Shown one piece after another: positions 1 to 8,899 of a stretch of DNA of 64,000 bases (positions are counted from its first letter, which is position 1; every line of letters starts with the position of its first letter). This DNA comes from Sulfurospirillaceae bacterium (GTDB lineage: Bacteria > Campylobacterota > Campylobacteria > Campylobacterales > Sulfurospirillaceae): NCBI GenBank assembly GCA_028684065.1, contig JAQUGO010000001.1:124001-188000 (forward strand). Direction: 5' to 3'. Below the pieces are notes generated by a model that did not search any database, was not told the DNA's origin, and saw only the letters and a program-made list of their open reading frames with translations. The position numbers and the translations under genes are program-made.

Positions 1-1
1 C

Positions 2-244
2 CATATGCTAGATACAACACTCAGTAGAAATATCAAGAATGCTGTTCATAAATCGCAGATAGACAAAAGAGTGACATCACACATATTTAGGCACTCGTAC
101 GCTACCCATCTTTTACAAAATGGCACAGATATTCGCTCCATACAAGAACTTTTAGGGCATAAGTCTATTGAAACGACGATGATATATACTCACATTATCA
201 AAGAACTCAATAGAGATGACATAAAATCTCCCTTGGATTTTTAG
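2..244 (+). CDS. Tyrosine recombinase (integron-integrase-like), C-terminal part
   Basis: Only the C-terminal 80 or so residues lie in the window; the gene begins upstream of position 1. The visible part is the catalytic end of a tyrosine recombinase. It shows the HxxRH box ([12 protein letters not shown]), the LLGH box (IQELLGHKS) and the nucleophile tyrosine in TMIYTH. The tail ending in KSPLDF resembles integron integrases and some XerC/D-like phage or integron enzymes. Which of these it is cannot be decided from this fragment. I see no attC-like repeats downstream. If it is an integron integrase, its cassettes would normally lie upstream, outside the window. Confidence 0.85.
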   Translation, partial: HMLDTTLSRNIKNAVHKSQIDKRVTSHIFRHSYATHLLQNGTDIRSIQELLGHKSIETTMIYTHIIKELNRDDIKSPLDF

Positions 245-290
245 ACCATTAGGCTACATCCCATCATAACTTTTTTTCTTTTCAATTTTT

Positions 291-298
291 TACATGTA
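291..298. repeat. Intergenic copy of the recurrent palindrome TACATGTA
   Basis: This is the first of 21 copies of the 8-bp palindrome that I count in the window; the full list is in the findings. Here it lies between the recombinase stop codon and the aminotransferase gene, extended to TTTACATGTAAA. No stem beyond the core is obvious, so it does not look like a terminator at this site. Confidence 0.6.
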
Positions 299-380
299 AA
301 CGGAACTTCTGCCTACTTATTGCACATATGGCTAAGAAACCTTTTGATACAATGTCATATTATTTTTTTTGGAGTCAGTA

Positions 381-1235
381 ATGAGCAGTATTGTTTTTTT
401 AAACGGAGATTTTTGTAAAGAGGAAGATGCGAAAGTATCGATTTTTGATCGTGGGTATCTTTTTGGTGATGGCATCTACGAAGTGGTACCTGTTATTAAT
501 GGAAAAGTCATTGATAAAGAGCCTTTTTTTGAACGTTTTGATGGAAGCTTAAGTAAGATTGGCCTTAAAGCACCTTTTTGTAAAACGGAGATTATGACTA
601 TTTTAGATACGTTAATTGCTAAAAATGATTTGGTTGAAGGGGGTATTTACATGCAAGTCACACGTGGCGTTGCACCACGTGAATTTTATTTCCCTGAAAA
701 TACACCAACAACATTTATGGCCTTTATCTTTAAAAAAGAGATTATCAACAATCCTTTGGCCACCAAAGGGGTTAAAGTCGTTAGTTGCGCCGATATCAGA
801 TGGAAACGCCGTGATATCAAATCCATTTCTCTTTTAGGCCAAGTCTTAGCTAAAGAAGAAGTCCATCAAAAAGGTGCCTATGAAGGATGGATGATTGAAG
901 ATGGCTTTATCACTGAGGGCACGTCTTCATCAGCATATATTGTTAAAGATGGAGTGATTATCACTCGTCCCCTTTCAAACTCAATCCTTCCGGGTATTCG
1001 CCGTAAAGTGCTTATGAGTTTGACTAAAGAGCACAATATAAAAATTGAAGAACGTCTCTTTACCCTTGAAGAAGCATTGAACGCAGATGAGGCTTTTATG
1101 TCCAGTGCAACTGTTTTTGTTTTACCTATCATTGAAATTGATGGCCAAAAAATAGGAGATGGAAAAGCAGGAAAAATGGCTACTAAACTCCGTGCCATGT
1201 ACGTCGAAGCAGCGCTTAAAGAAGCAAATGCCTAA
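381..1235 (+). CDS. dat: D-amino-acid aminotransferase (class IV PLP enzyme)
   Basis: A cytoplasmic fold-type IV aminotransferase of about 284 residues, the usual length for this family. The N-terminal block FLNGDF, the FDRGYLFGDGIYEV motif and the PLP lysine in RRDIKSISLLGQ (about residue 147) match D-alanine aminotransferases more closely than branched-chain IlvE enzymes. The expected role is interconversion of D-alanine and D-glutamate for peptidoglycan. I chose the ATG at 381 because GGAG lies 6 nt upstream; an in-frame TTG at 369 would place the start before that site. A perfect palindromic terminator follows the stop. A branched-chain aminotransferase is the main alternative. Confidence 0.85.
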   Translation: MSSIVFLNGDFCKEEDAKVSIFDRGYLFGDGIYEVVPVINGKVIDKEPFFERFDGSLSKIGLKAPFCKTEIMTILDTLIAKNDLVEGGIYMQVTRGVAPREFYFPENTPTTFMAFIFKKEIINNPLATKGVKVVSCADIRWKRRDIKSISLLGQVLAKEEVHQKGAYEGWMIEDGFITEGTSSSAYIVKDGVIITRPLSNSILPGIRRKVLMSLTKEHNIKIEERLFTLEEALNADEAFMSSATVFVLPIIEIDGQKIGDGKAGKMATKLRAMYVEAALKEANA

Positions 1236-1241
1236 ATTTAT

Positions 1242-1269
1242 AATGAGGCTTTACATGTAAAGCCTCATT
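1242..1269. terminator. Perfect 28-bp palindrome, likely bidirectional terminator
   Basis: The stem AATGAGGCTTTACA is followed directly by its exact reverse complement. It sits between the convergent ends of the aminotransferase gene and the NimA-like gene. Its centre is the recurrent TACATGTA. Strict U-tracts are weak (ATTTCTG on one side), so termination in both directions is inferred from position and stem strength. Confidence 0.75.
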
Positions 1270-1282
1270 TCTGTACTTTTAT

Positions 1283-1882
1283 TTAACTCATTTTTCGAAT
1301 CAATTCAACACTCAACACGTCCAGTGCTTCTCCTCGTTCTAATAATTTTTCTATCAGTAACGTCTTTCTCTCTTCCGTAAGATTTTGCCCCACTTTGAGT
1401 TTTAGTGAATGTGCTGTAGGTAAAAGACGAAAAAGCCCTGTTTGTTCTATCATCTTTTTATACATAGGGTTTGAAGCCTCTATGGGATCATACTTACCTT
1501 CTGGCTGAAGCTTTTGCATTAAGGCCGATAACATGGCGCATTTTTGTTCAGCATTTTCAACGATTTCGATAACTCCATCAAAATAAGCAGAAATAAAAAA
1601 TTGCGTTGCAGGAGAAGCGGAGCGTGTATTGCTAAAATAAGAAGGAATCAAGGAGAGTGCTTGAACAACACTAAAACTTGCTTTTTTATTGTGAGCTATG
1701 ACTTCCATTTTTCGTCCTTCTTTGGATCCATGAAAGCAAAGGCTCTCTTCATGCCAGACAAAATTGAGCGGAACGCCGTAAGGCTCATCACCATCTATAA
1801 GTGAAAGTGTTCCATACTCACAACGTGCTAATAATGCTTCTAATAATTTTGGATCATTTGTTTCAAATTCTGCTCGCCGCAT
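1283..1882 (-). CDS. Pyridoxamine 5'-phosphate oxidase-family flavoprotein (NimA-like)
   Basis: A 199-residue soluble protein of the split-barrel FMN-binding fold. The N-terminal strand pattern (EYGTLSLIDGDEPYGVPLNFVWHEESLCFHGSKEGRK) is typical of the NimA/5-nitroimidazole-resistance-like group. Such proteins bind FMN, or sometimes haem, and may reduce small molecules; the substrate cannot be told from sequence. The start ATG is preceded by AAGGG at a good distance. The gene is divergent from a MocR-type regulator with about 100 bp between them. MocR proteins often control a neighbouring PLP- or flavin-related gene, so control by that regulator is plausible but inferred. Confidence 0.75.
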   Translation of the reverse strand: MRRAEFETNDPKLLEALLARCEYGTLSLIDGDEPYGVPLNFVWHEESLCFHGSKEGRKMEVIAHNKKASFSVVQALSLIPSYFSNTRSASPATQFFISAYFDGVIEIVENAEQKCAMLSALMQKLQPEGKYDPIEASNPMYKKMIEQTGLFRLLPTAHSLKLKVGQNLTEERKTLLIEKLLERGEALDVLSVELIRKMS

Positions 1883-1982
1883 GATTTTCCCTTGTTTTCT
1901 TTAATGTAAAAATTCTGGTATTATATCTTCAAACTGTACTCTATACAAGAGTCAGTTAATGAAATATTTATAAGGACAGTTT

Positions 1983-3371
1983 GTGTATATTTTAGATAAA
2001 AATATCAAAAAACCTTTGTATATACAGCTTTATGATGCGATGAAATACGAAATTCTTAAAACACTTCCTTTAGGGTCAAAACTTCCTTCTATTCGTAAAA
2101 TTGCTACGGAATACGCCATTAGTAAAAATACTGTTGAGTTAGCCTACAAACAACTCTACACCGAAGGATATATCGAGAGTAGACCTAAGAGTGGTTATTT
2201 TGTTGCCGAGGTACTCTTAGAACATGATGCCCCTACAAAAACACTCTGTGAGACTAAACCATATACACCTTTACCTATACGTTATGACTTTGTTCCTGCA
2301 AGACTTACGCATGAATCCTTTCCTTTAAAACTCTGGAAACGGCTTTTTATCAAAGCCATGGAAGGAGATCTCGATTTTGGTGCATACGGTGATAGACAAG
2401 GAGAGATAGGTCTTCGTAAAGAGATTGCAAAATACCTCATTAAATCACGTGGTGTAAACTGTGATGCCTCACAAATAATCATTTGTGGAGGATTTGCGGA
2501 TTCGATGAATCTTTTGGCCACGATTTTAAAAACAAAGTATACGCATATTGCTATTGAACATCCTGGCTTTCCTATTGTGCGCTCATTGTTTCATGATTAT
2601 GGTTTTATTACTGTGCCTATTAACATCGACCCCAATGGTTTAGTCATTGACGAATTAGAAAGCTCTTCGGCTAAACTAGTTTATATTACACCCTCTCATC
2701 AATTCCCCACAGGGGTGAGTATGCCTGTCAGCAATCGTATCAGACTGCTTAATTGGTCAAAACGCGTGGAAGGTATTATCATTGAAGATGATTACGACAG
2801 TGAACTTAGGTATCAAAACCGCCCTATTCCCTCCCTTCAAGGCTTGGATAATGATGATCGAGTTGTTTACGTCGGAACCTTTTCCAAATCACTCTCTCCA
2901 GCCCTTCGTGTCAGCTATCTTATACTACCACATCGTTATTTTGAAGCCTATAGGGGATTGTTTCACTCACGCCATCAACGCTGTTCTGTATCTCTTTCAA
3001 CACAAAAAACGTTAGAGCACTTTATGGCAGGTGGACACTGGGAGAGGCATTTGCGAAAAATTCGTACTCTTAATCGTAAAAAACATGACATGATGAAAGA
3101 ATCTTTGCAAAAAGCATTTGGCTCTATGATTGAAATCACCAGTGAAGGTGGAGGACTTGCTATTCTCATTCGACCTACGATAAACATTGATTTGGCAATA
3201 TTAAGGCAAAATGCTTTAACGCAAGGCGTCAAAATTTATCTTGCTAGTGATTATTATGGGAAAGATTGGGAGGCTATTCGTATGGGCTTTGGTGGGTTGG
3301 AAGAAAAAGAAATTCGAAAAGGCATTATCTTGCTTAAATCAATATGGATGGAAACAGTCACGCACCCATAA
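1983..3371 (+). CDS. MocR/PdxR-type transcription regulator (GntR HTH plus aminotransferase domain)
   Basis: 462 residues. Residues 1-75 form a GntR-type winged helix (PLYIQLYDAMKYEI, then LPSIRKIATEYAISKNTVELAYKQL). From about 105 onward there is a fold-type I aminotransferase-like domain with the aspartate block IIIEDDYDSELRY and the PLP lysine in VGTFSKSLSPALR. This is the MocR architecture, in which PLP or an amino compound acts as effector. The start is GTG at 1983, preceded by AAGGA; no ATG is better placed. It is divergent from the NimA-like gene. Candidate targets are that gene and the D-amino-acid aminotransferase nearby, but no operator could be proven by eye. Confidence 0.88.
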   Translation: MYILDKNIKKPLYIQLYDAMKYEILKTLPLGSKLPSIRKIATEYAISKNTVELAYKQLYTEGYIESRPKSGYFVAEVLLEHDAPTKTLCETKPYTPLPIRYDFVPARLTHESFPLKLWKRLFIKAMEGDLDFGAYGDRQGEIGLRKEIAKYLIKSRGVNCDASQIIICGGFADSMNLLATILKTKYTHIAIEHPGFPIVRSLFHDYGFITVPINIDPNGLVIDELESSSAKLVYITPSHQFPTGVSMPVSNRIRLLNWSKRVEGIIIEDDYDSELRYQNRPIPSLQGLDNDDRVVYVGTFSKSLSPALRVSYLILPHRYFEAYRGLFHSRHQRCSVSLSTQKTLEHFMAGGHWERHLRKIRTLNRKKHDMMKESLQKAFGSMIEITSEGGGLAILIRPTINIDLAILRQNALTQGVKIYLASDYYGKDWEAIRMGFGGLEEKEIRKGIILLKSIWMETVTHP

Positions 3372-3410
3372 TAGTAAACTTGTATTAAAAGGCAAATGCA
3401 AAAAAACTTT

Positions 3411-3432
3411 GAGGCTTTACATGTAAAGCCTC
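3411..3432. terminator. Perfect 22-bp palindrome, likely bidirectional terminator
   Basis: GAGGCTTTACA followed by its exact complement, then TTTG. It lies between the convergent ends of the MocR gene and the small secreted-protein gene. The sequence is identical over 22 bp to the core of the terminator at 1242-1269, again centred on TACATGTA. Confidence 0.75.
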
Positions 3433-3470
3433 TTTGATTAGAATGTTATTATCACGCTACATGCTAAGCT

Positions 3471-3992
3471 TTAATTTAACAAAGCGCTGCTTTTGATTCC
3501 CTTTTTTGTGTACCCATTGATATCAAAACCATAACGATTGTATCCATCAATAAAAATTTTCTGTGCGGGGTCAAAACTCTCAGAACATGCTTCTTTGTCA
3601 TACTTAACAACAAATTTTTTCTCATTTTCTTGAACACTTAAGAAGTATTCTACGCCTTTATCAACCATTGCAATGATTGAAAAATCTTTACACTGTTTTT
3701 TAAGCTCGTCTGGCAAAGTGTGGTATGTGTATAATTCGGCAAGAATTTGTTTGTACTGTTTGGTTGTCGATTCAAAGAACACTTGATTTTGCTTAGCATG
3801 TACAGTATTAACAATTAAAGAGAGTTCTTTATGTTTAAAGACGTGAGGAAGACTACCTACTAAATTTTGTGCCATAAACGAGGCATACATTTCAGGTGTA
3901 ATATTGAAAGGCAGTGAAACTTTTGGGGTTTGAGCATGGGCATATAAACCTATCAAGAGAATTAGAAAGAGTAATTTTTTAAACATTTTCAT
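3471..3992 (-). CDS. Small secreted protein of unknown function
   Basis: 173 residues. The N-terminus (MKMFKKLLFLILLIGLYAHA) is a clear Sec signal peptide with a probable cleavage after AHA. The mature part has two cysteines (in LKKQCKDF and DKEACSES) that could form a disulfide. I recognise no family. It is convergent with the MocR gene and separated from the DMT transporter gene upstream by about 50 bp. It may be periplasmic. Confidence 0.65.
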   Translation of the reverse strand: MKMFKKLLFLILLIGLYAHAQTPKVSLPFNITPEMYASFMAQNLVGSLPHVFKHKELSLIVNTVHAKQNQVFFESTTKQYKQILAELYTYHTLPDELKKQCKDFSIIAMVDKGVEYFLSVQENEKKFVVKYDKEACSESFDPAQKIFIDGYNRYGFDINGYTKKGIKSSALLN

Positions 3993-4041
3993 TTTTCAGA
4001 GTCCTACTAAAATTTGCAGCATTGTACAGCATAATCATGAA

Positions 4042-4992
4042 TTAATCGTGAACAACACTCTTCTTCTCTTGAAAATAGATAAAAAAACCAAGTCCCACGA
4101 ACACCAACCCCATCCCAATCCATGCTTGTGTATTGGGAACTTCTGCCCCTAGAAAGAGTATCTCCCCTAAAAGAGCGAAGATTACCTCACTGGCTTGTGT
4201 TGCATCTACAGCGGCAAGTTCACTGGATTTATGAGCTCTATGGCGTGCGAGTAGAAACAGAGTTGTCGCAATAAGTCCCGAGAGTAATGCAACTAAAGAT
4301 GTATTAAATACTTGCCCTATTGAAGGCATCGGCGGATTAATCAAAAGAATCAGTACAAACCAAAAAGGAATGGAACCTAAAGAAAGTAAGAAAACTTTAT
4401 TGAAGGCATTATCCACTAAAGTCGAGTCAATTTTTGGAAAATATTTATGACCATGCTTTGACTCCCAAACGAGTTGGTTACCAAACGGATAGCAAAAAGC
4501 AGCGATAAGTACAGGAAAGGCTCCTTTGATAAATTCATCAAAGTGAAAAACACTCACATGGGAGGTATTAATAAGTCCAACTCCTACAACAATGATAACA
4601 GAAAAGAGCCAAATACGCTTTGGAAAACTTCTTCCAAACAGCATCAATACAAAAAGTGAAGCAATGATAGTTAACTGCCATGTCGCCGCAATAACCCAAC
4701 CCGGTGCATAATCGGCACTAAAACACAAAAGAGCGTAAAAACACCCAAAACCGATACTTCCCGCCACCGTCCAAAAAAGCCAATGTTCCACATAAAGTTT
4801 CAAAAGCGCTACAACTATTTTGCGCCCCTGAAAAAGGCGAATGACGATGAGTAAAAACAGTATCATAAAAATATAACGCAGTGATGCTGACCAGACCCAA
4901 TGCCCTCCTTCTAAACTCATTAAACGGTTGAGCACAAATGTTGAGCTGAAAAAAAGACCAGAACATAAACCAAGTGCAATCAAAGCTACCAT
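4042..4992 (-). CDS. DMT-superfamily multidrug resistance efflux transporter (EmrE-like family)
   Basis: A 316-residue inner-membrane protein with about ten hydrophobic segments, starting MVALIALGLCSGLFFSSTFV. Segment spacing and blocks such as ATWQLTIIASLFVLMLFGR and VALLSGLIATTLFLLARHRA fit the multidrug-resistance efflux (PF13536-type) branch of drug/metabolite transporters. The substrate is unknown. The gene stands alone on the minus strand. Confidence 0.75.
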   Translation of the reverse strand: MVALIALGLCSGLFFSSTFVLNRLMSLEGGHWVWSASLRYIFMILFLLIVIRLFQGRKIVVALLKLYVEHWLFWTVAGSIGFGCFYALLCFSADYAPGWVIAATWQLTIIASLFVLMLFGRSFPKRIWLFSVIIVVGVGLINTSHVSVFHFDEFIKGAFPVLIAAFCYPFGNQLVWESKHGHKYFPKIDSTLVDNAFNKVFLLSLGSIPFWFVLILLINPPMPSIGQVFNTSLVALLSGLIATTLFLLARHRAHKSSELAAVDATQASEVIFALLGEILFLGAEVPNTQAWIGMGLVFVGLGFFIYFQEKKSVVHD

Positions 4993-5166
4993 TAAAAACC
5001 TACTTTGTTAATATAACAGTATTGTACCTTGTTAGCAATGATTAACATAGATTTTTATGCTTGATAAATAGACTTACAATAGATACTTGATTGAAAGAAA
5101 TATTTAATATTAAAAAATGCATTATTTATAATATAATACTTCCATTATTTGCTTAAGAGGCCTTGG

Positions 5167-6192
5167 ATGATTCGTGTTGTAAAGATATTTCTCTACCGTG
5201 GTTTTACACCAATTAATAACAAAATATTCAAATTAGATACAACATTAAATTTTGATTGCTATATTCAACGATTTAATGGATTTGCTATTTTAGTCAAAAG
5301 TGGCACATTACTCGATGCCAAAATTCTTTCTAAGCTGGCGCAAAAAGATTTACAAGTCTATGTTGCAACCAACGATTATCATGCTTATAAACACTATTAT
5401 CATACACACGAAGATAAAAAACCACAAGGTATAACTCATGCTTTGAATCTTGAAGAAGAGATTGCACATTCTTTGTCTATTTCCAAAGCACTGGCACAGC
5501 AGCAAGAAGTCTATGAAAAATTAAAACTTATTTATTCTACTGGTACCAATCTTCTTAATGCATGGCTTTTGAAAAAAAATGAAAAACTTTTACCTTTAGA
5601 AGCTTTAGAGACTTTAGCTGAGAACCTAGTCGAAATTATGGTTAAAAATAAAATTACGCTTTCAACCTTCAATGGCTTTTTGGACAACACCTATTCACTC
5701 CCCACCCATCTAGTTCATGTCGCCTTTTTTAGCTCTCTCATTGCTTCCAATTGTAACCTTGATTTAACAGACCAAAAACAATTAACACTAGCGGCTATGT
5801 TACATGATGTGGGTAAAACCATGTTAGATGATGAAGTGCTCGAAAAGCCAGATACATTAACACATGCTGAATATAAAATCATCCAATCTCATGTTGATAA
5901 GAGCATTACACTTATTAAAAAAGCCCATGTCAGCAATAGAGTGATTATCAATGCCATTAAACAACATCACGAAAAACTAGATGGAAGTGGCTATCCCAGT
6001 GGGATAAAAGAAGATAGAATTGGTATCTTTGGTCGTATCATTGGTATTTGTGATATATTTGATGCACTGATTACGATCAAGCCCTATCGTGGAGCTTATT
6101 CAACCTACAATGCTTTATACCTTATAAACCAAGACTATCAAACAAAACTCGATATGAAATACGTCAATATTCTTATTCAAAACATGCGGTAA
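5167..6192 (+). CDS. HD-GYP domain protein (probable c-di-GMP phosphodiesterase)
   Basis: About 341 residues. The N-terminal 110 residues resemble the poorly characterised region found before many HD-GYP domains. The catalytic part carries the HD pair (MLHDVGKTML), a conserved HHEKLDGSGYPSG block containing the GYP signature, and the following GRIIGICDIFDALI helix. The expected reaction is hydrolysis of c-di-GMP to GMP or pGpG in the cytoplasm. I start at ATG 5167, with AAGAGG 6 nt upstream; an in-frame TTG at 5149 precedes that site. The upstream region has a TATAATAT-rich promoter-like stretch near 5128-5137. Confidence 0.87.
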   Translation: MIRVVKIFLYRGFTPINNKIFKLDTTLNFDCYIQRFNGFAILVKSGTLLDAKILSKLAQKDLQVYVATNDYHAYKHYYHTHEDKKPQGITHALNLEEEIAHSLSISKALAQQQEVYEKLKLIYSTGTNLLNAWLLKKNEKLLPLEALETLAENLVEIMVKNKITLSTFNGFLDNTYSLPTHLVHVAFFSSLIASNCNLDLTDQKQLTLAAMLHDVGKTMLDDEVLEKPDTLTHAEYKIIQSHVDKSITLIKKAHVSNRVIINAIKQHHEKLDGSGYPSGIKEDRIGIFGRIIGICDIFDALITIKPYRGAYSTYNALYLINQDYQTKLDMKYVNILIQNMR

Positions 6193-6234
6193 GTGCCCTA
6201 TTTATCTATATGTAAACAGAATGAACGTTACCGC
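6186..6234 (+). terminator. Possible terminator after the HD-GYP gene
   Basis: GCGGTAA, overlapping the stop codon region, pairs with TTACCGC at 6228-6234, followed by AC and six Ts. The loop is long (about 35 nt), so this is a weak candidate. Confidence 0.3.
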
Positions 6235-6252
6235 ACTTTTTTAAGGCTTCGT

Positions 6253-6852
6253 TTATTTTAAAATAATTTCAACACGCCTATTTTTAGCATTAGCTTCTTT
6301 TGTATTTGCCTTATCTAAAGGATTGGCATCACCATAGTATTCTAATTTAATGAGTGATTTTTCAATAGAATCTTTTATCAAAGCATTGGCAACACTTTGT
6401 GCTCTTTGTAAAGAGAGCTTTTTATTGTACTCTTTATCCCCAGCACTGTCACTATGCCCAATGCAAACCACTTCGTCAATTTTCGTATCACGAATCACTT
6501 GAGTAATCGCTCTCAACTCAGCCATCTGTTTCGCATTCAATACCGCACTATCGAAACCAAAATAAAAGAGATAACTTTGACGCTTAGGAGGGAGTGCATT
6601 TAGCACTTCTGCATATTTTGTATCAACACTCTTTTGTGTCTCATTTTTTGGTTCAATCTCACCTTTTTGTGAGATATCTAATGCAGCATAAGGTTTATCA
6701 ATCGTATGTTGCGTCCCTTTATAATCCGCCATAGAAATCGTACCAACCTTTCCACCCTCTTCTGGTAAAAGTGTTATTTGCACACCAGATGATGCACAGC
6801 CAGAAAAAATAATGAGTAAACAAAACATACTTAATGTTACTAAATATTTCAT
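6253..6852 (-). CDS. OmpA-family lipoprotein
   Basis: 199 residues. The signal peptide ends in a lipobox (IIFSGC, cysteine at residue 19). The C-terminal 110 residues form an OmpA-like peptidoglycan-binding domain (YFGFDSAVLNAKQMAEL, then GHSDSAGDKEYNKKLSLQRAQSVANAL and ending KNRRVEIIL). It is expected to be lipid-anchored in the outer membrane and bound to the cell wall. Its ATG overlaps the stop codon of the upstream FecR-domain gene by 4 nt, so the two are translationally coupled. Confidence 0.88.
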   Translation of the reverse strand: MKYLVTLSMFCLLIIFSGCASSGVQITLLPEEGGKVGTISMADYKGTQHTIDKPYAALDISQKGEIEPKNETQKSVDTKYAEVLNALPPKRQSYLFYFGFDSAVLNAKQMAELRAITQVIRDTKIDEVVCIGHSDSAGDKEYNKKLSLQRAQSVANALIKDSIEKSLIKLEYYGDANPLDKANTKEANAKNRRVEIILK

Positions 6853-7289
6853 TCTTTTACCTCCACAACAAAAGAGGTTCCTCGAATACCAATCGTCACT
6901 GTTTGTGCTTTGATTTCCATAGCCTCAGGATTGATTTTAGAAATAAGTCCTGTTACACATGCCATCGTACCTTTAAAAAGATGCGTTTTAAAATTGACAT
7001 TTTTATTAGCAGGCTCAAAAAGATATTCATCAATGGAAAATTCAGAATTCGAACCAATGGAAATGAGTGTATTATCTTCAAAAACAACACCAACGGTACT
7101 GTTGGCAACTGTTTTAATAACATCTTTTTCAAAAATTCTATCACCTTGCTTTAAGCCTACGGTTACTTTATCGCTATGAGTAACCATCACATCACCCTTA
7201 ATAGACTTCACAATAGCAACGGAAGGTGATGCTATTAAAACCATAGGGACACACAGTAATCCTAGTAAAAAAAGAAAATAGTGTTGCAT
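6849..7289 (-). CDS. FecR-domain periplasmic protein
   Basis: 146 residues with an N-terminal signal sequence (MQHYFLFLLGLLCVPMVLIA). The rest is a stand-alone FecR domain: VKSIKGDVMVTHSDK, LKQGDRIFEKDVIKT, VVFEDNTLISIGSNSEFSIDEYLF and a final VTIGIRGTSFVVEV. It lacks the anti-sigma membrane region of true FecR. Such isolated FecR domains are common beside OmpA or adenylate-cyclase genes in Campylobacterota. GGAG lies 5 nt before the ATG. It is the first gene of a two-gene operon with the OmpA-like lipoprotein. Confidence 0.82.
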   Translation of the reverse strand: MQHYFLFLLGLLCVPMVLIASPSVAIVKSIKGDVMVTHSDKVTVGLKQGDRIFEKDVIKTVANSTVGVVFEDNTLISIGSNSEFSIDEYLFEPANKNVNFKTHLFKGTMACVTGLISKINPEAMEIKAQTVTIGIRGTSFVVEVKE

Positions 7290-7404
7290 GCTTTCTCCTT
7301 TATCTTATTGATATAATAGCCATATGGGCGATTATATCCCTTTTAAGATTATAGTTACAACACAAGTATTATGACAATAGAATTTCACTTGTCCCGATGT
7401 AAAC

Positions 7405-7908
7405 CTAATACAACTTCCCAAACAAATCTAAATGGGTCATATAAAGCCTAACATCAAACTCAAGCTGGTGATAGCTTGGCTCCATATTTTCGCATAAAGC
7501 GTAGAAAGCTTTGTTGTGTTCTTTTACTTTAAGATGAGAAAGTTCATGGACGACTATCATTTTTAAAAAAGCCTCTGGAGTGTTTTTAAAGAGTGTGGCA
7601 ACACGAATTTCACTTTTACTTCTCAAACGCCCACCGTGGTTTTTGATGGTGATACGATGTAACCCTAGCGCATCATTGATGTCACTTATTTTTCCATCAT
7701 AAATCACTTTAGTGATAGGTTCACTCTTACGTAAAAAACTATTTCTAAGCTCCATTGTATACGTATAAAGTGCTTTATCACTGTTGATTTCATGCGTTTT
7801 AGGGTATTTAGAAAGTAAGTAATTTCCTAATTTTTCATCTTCAATGAGACGATTGATTTGTACTTTAAGGTGTTCTGGATAATGGGCTATGAAGTGTAAA
7901 TTAGGCAT
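7405..7908 (-). CDS. YgjP-like (DUF45/WLM) zinc metallopeptidase
   Basis: 167 residues. The zinc-binding HExxH motif is visible in MIVVHELSHLKVKEHNKAFY, with a downstream histidine in the same helix-turn-helix arrangement as SprT/YgjP proteins. The N-terminal region supports the DUF45 assignment. The cellular substrate is unknown. It follows the CHAD-domain gene by 8 nt and is probably co-transcribed with it. Confidence 0.78.
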   Translation of the reverse strand: MPNLHFIAHYPEHLKVQINRLIEDEKLGNYLLSKYPKTHEINSDKALYTYTMELRNSFLRKSEPITKVIYDGKISDINDALGLHRITIKNHGGRLRSKSEIRVATLFKNTPEAFLKMIVVHELSHLKVKEHNKAFYALCENMEPSYHQLEFDVRLYMTHLDLFGKLY

Positions 7909-7916
7909 TAAAAGAC

Positions 7917-8813
7917 TTAAGCAAATATCGCTTTAAAGGTTTGTTTAATTTCTTGAATATGTTCGTGTGATGACTGCTCAATACACTGCAGTTTATTACA
8001 CTCTAATTCATTTTCAATCATCGTAATAACCTGCTGTACACATGCCTCATTTTTAAGATTATGCTGTCGCAAACGCTCTATTTGAGTATTTTTATCTTGA
8101 ACGTCTCCAAGAGCCGTTTGAATAAGTTTAAAAGATTGTGAAAATGCTTTCATGGCATGCTCTTTGTCACCAAAACAAGCGCTATCTGTGGTGTAACGTA
8201 TTTTTTTATAATGCAACCGCAAAGCATGAAACTGCGCATTAGGTGTAGTCAAACTAAGATTTAAAGAAAGCTTTTTAATCTTTTTAATCCGCTTAGCGAT
8301 AATTTTTTGTATCGGTTTATAAATATTTTTTTCGGCATTTTTACGGTATAACTTTTTATCACGAAGCAATGAAAAAAGTTCATCAAAAAGATGTGTACGC
8401 TTATCAAAATTTCGTTTTAACAACAGTTCAGAAACAGATTTTTTGCGCTCTTTAAAAAGCTTTTTTTCTATTATATGACACATATTTAAACACTCTGGTT
8501 TCACCTTTGCCTGATAGTCATCGATGCATTCGATGAACACATCAATATCACGTAATTCATTAGTATCTTTTTGAAGTATTTTGAGGTAATCTAACAAAAA
8601 AAGTCCATGTTTTGGTGTAAAATAGTTGATAAATTCTTTGCACACAGAACGCGCCATTCGTAAATTTACGCGATACTGATGAATACTTTCTGGCTCAAGG
8701 GTATAGGTAAAATCTTCAAAATGTGCTTGTGCGTTTTGTAGGGTTTTTTGAAGTAACTCTTCAAGCAATGTTTTAACGCTGTTTTGTTCAAGGCAATGAC
8801 CATTTGCACACAT
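7917..8813 (-). CDS. CHAD-domain protein
   Basis: 298 residues of helical, lysine- and histidine-rich sequence. The CHAD signature is the repeated basic helix pair: ESIHQYRVNLRMARSVCKEF near residue 45 and NAQFHALRLHYKKIRYTTDS near residue 195. CHAD domains bind inorganic polyphosphate and are often found near phosphate or polyphosphate genes. No such partner is next to it here. The start is ATG 8813 with AAAGGA upstream. Confidence 0.82.
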   Translation of the reverse strand: MCANGHCLEQNSVKTLLEELLQKTLQNAQAHFEDFTYTLEPESIHQYRVNLRMARSVCKEFINYFTPKHGLFLLDYLKILQKDTNELRDIDVFIECIDDYQAKVKPECLNMCHIIEKKLFKERKKSVSELLLKRNFDKRTHLFDELFSLLRDKKLYRKNAEKNIYKPIQKIIAKRIKKIKKLSLNLSLTTPNAQFHALRLHYKKIRYTTDSACFGDKEHAMKAFSQSFKLIQTALGDVQDKNTQIERLRQHNLKNEACVQQVITMIENELECNKLQCIEQSSHEHIQEIKQTFKAIFA

Positions 8814-8899
8814 ATGTTTCCTTTGGAAAGCAAGAACTATGTGTATTATAAATCAAAAATGCTTACAAAGTGGATACAAATCTACTAAACTCGTCCTAG

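Noticed and set aside
245-380. Possible attC or att site after the recombinase
   Set aside because: No repeat with attC-like boxes is visible; only the TACATGTA palindrome is present.
5118-5134. A 17-mer TGCATTATTTATAATAT before the HD-GYP gene that recurs at 41209-41225 before cas6
   Set aside because: It is nearly pure AT, and one such match is roughly what chance allows in 64 kb of this composition; no common regulation is otherwise suggested.
6186-6240. AAGTGCGGT on the minus strand near 6230, identical to the Haemophilus uptake core
   Set aside because: A single occurrence seen by chance; this organism's over-represented motif is TACATGTA instead.
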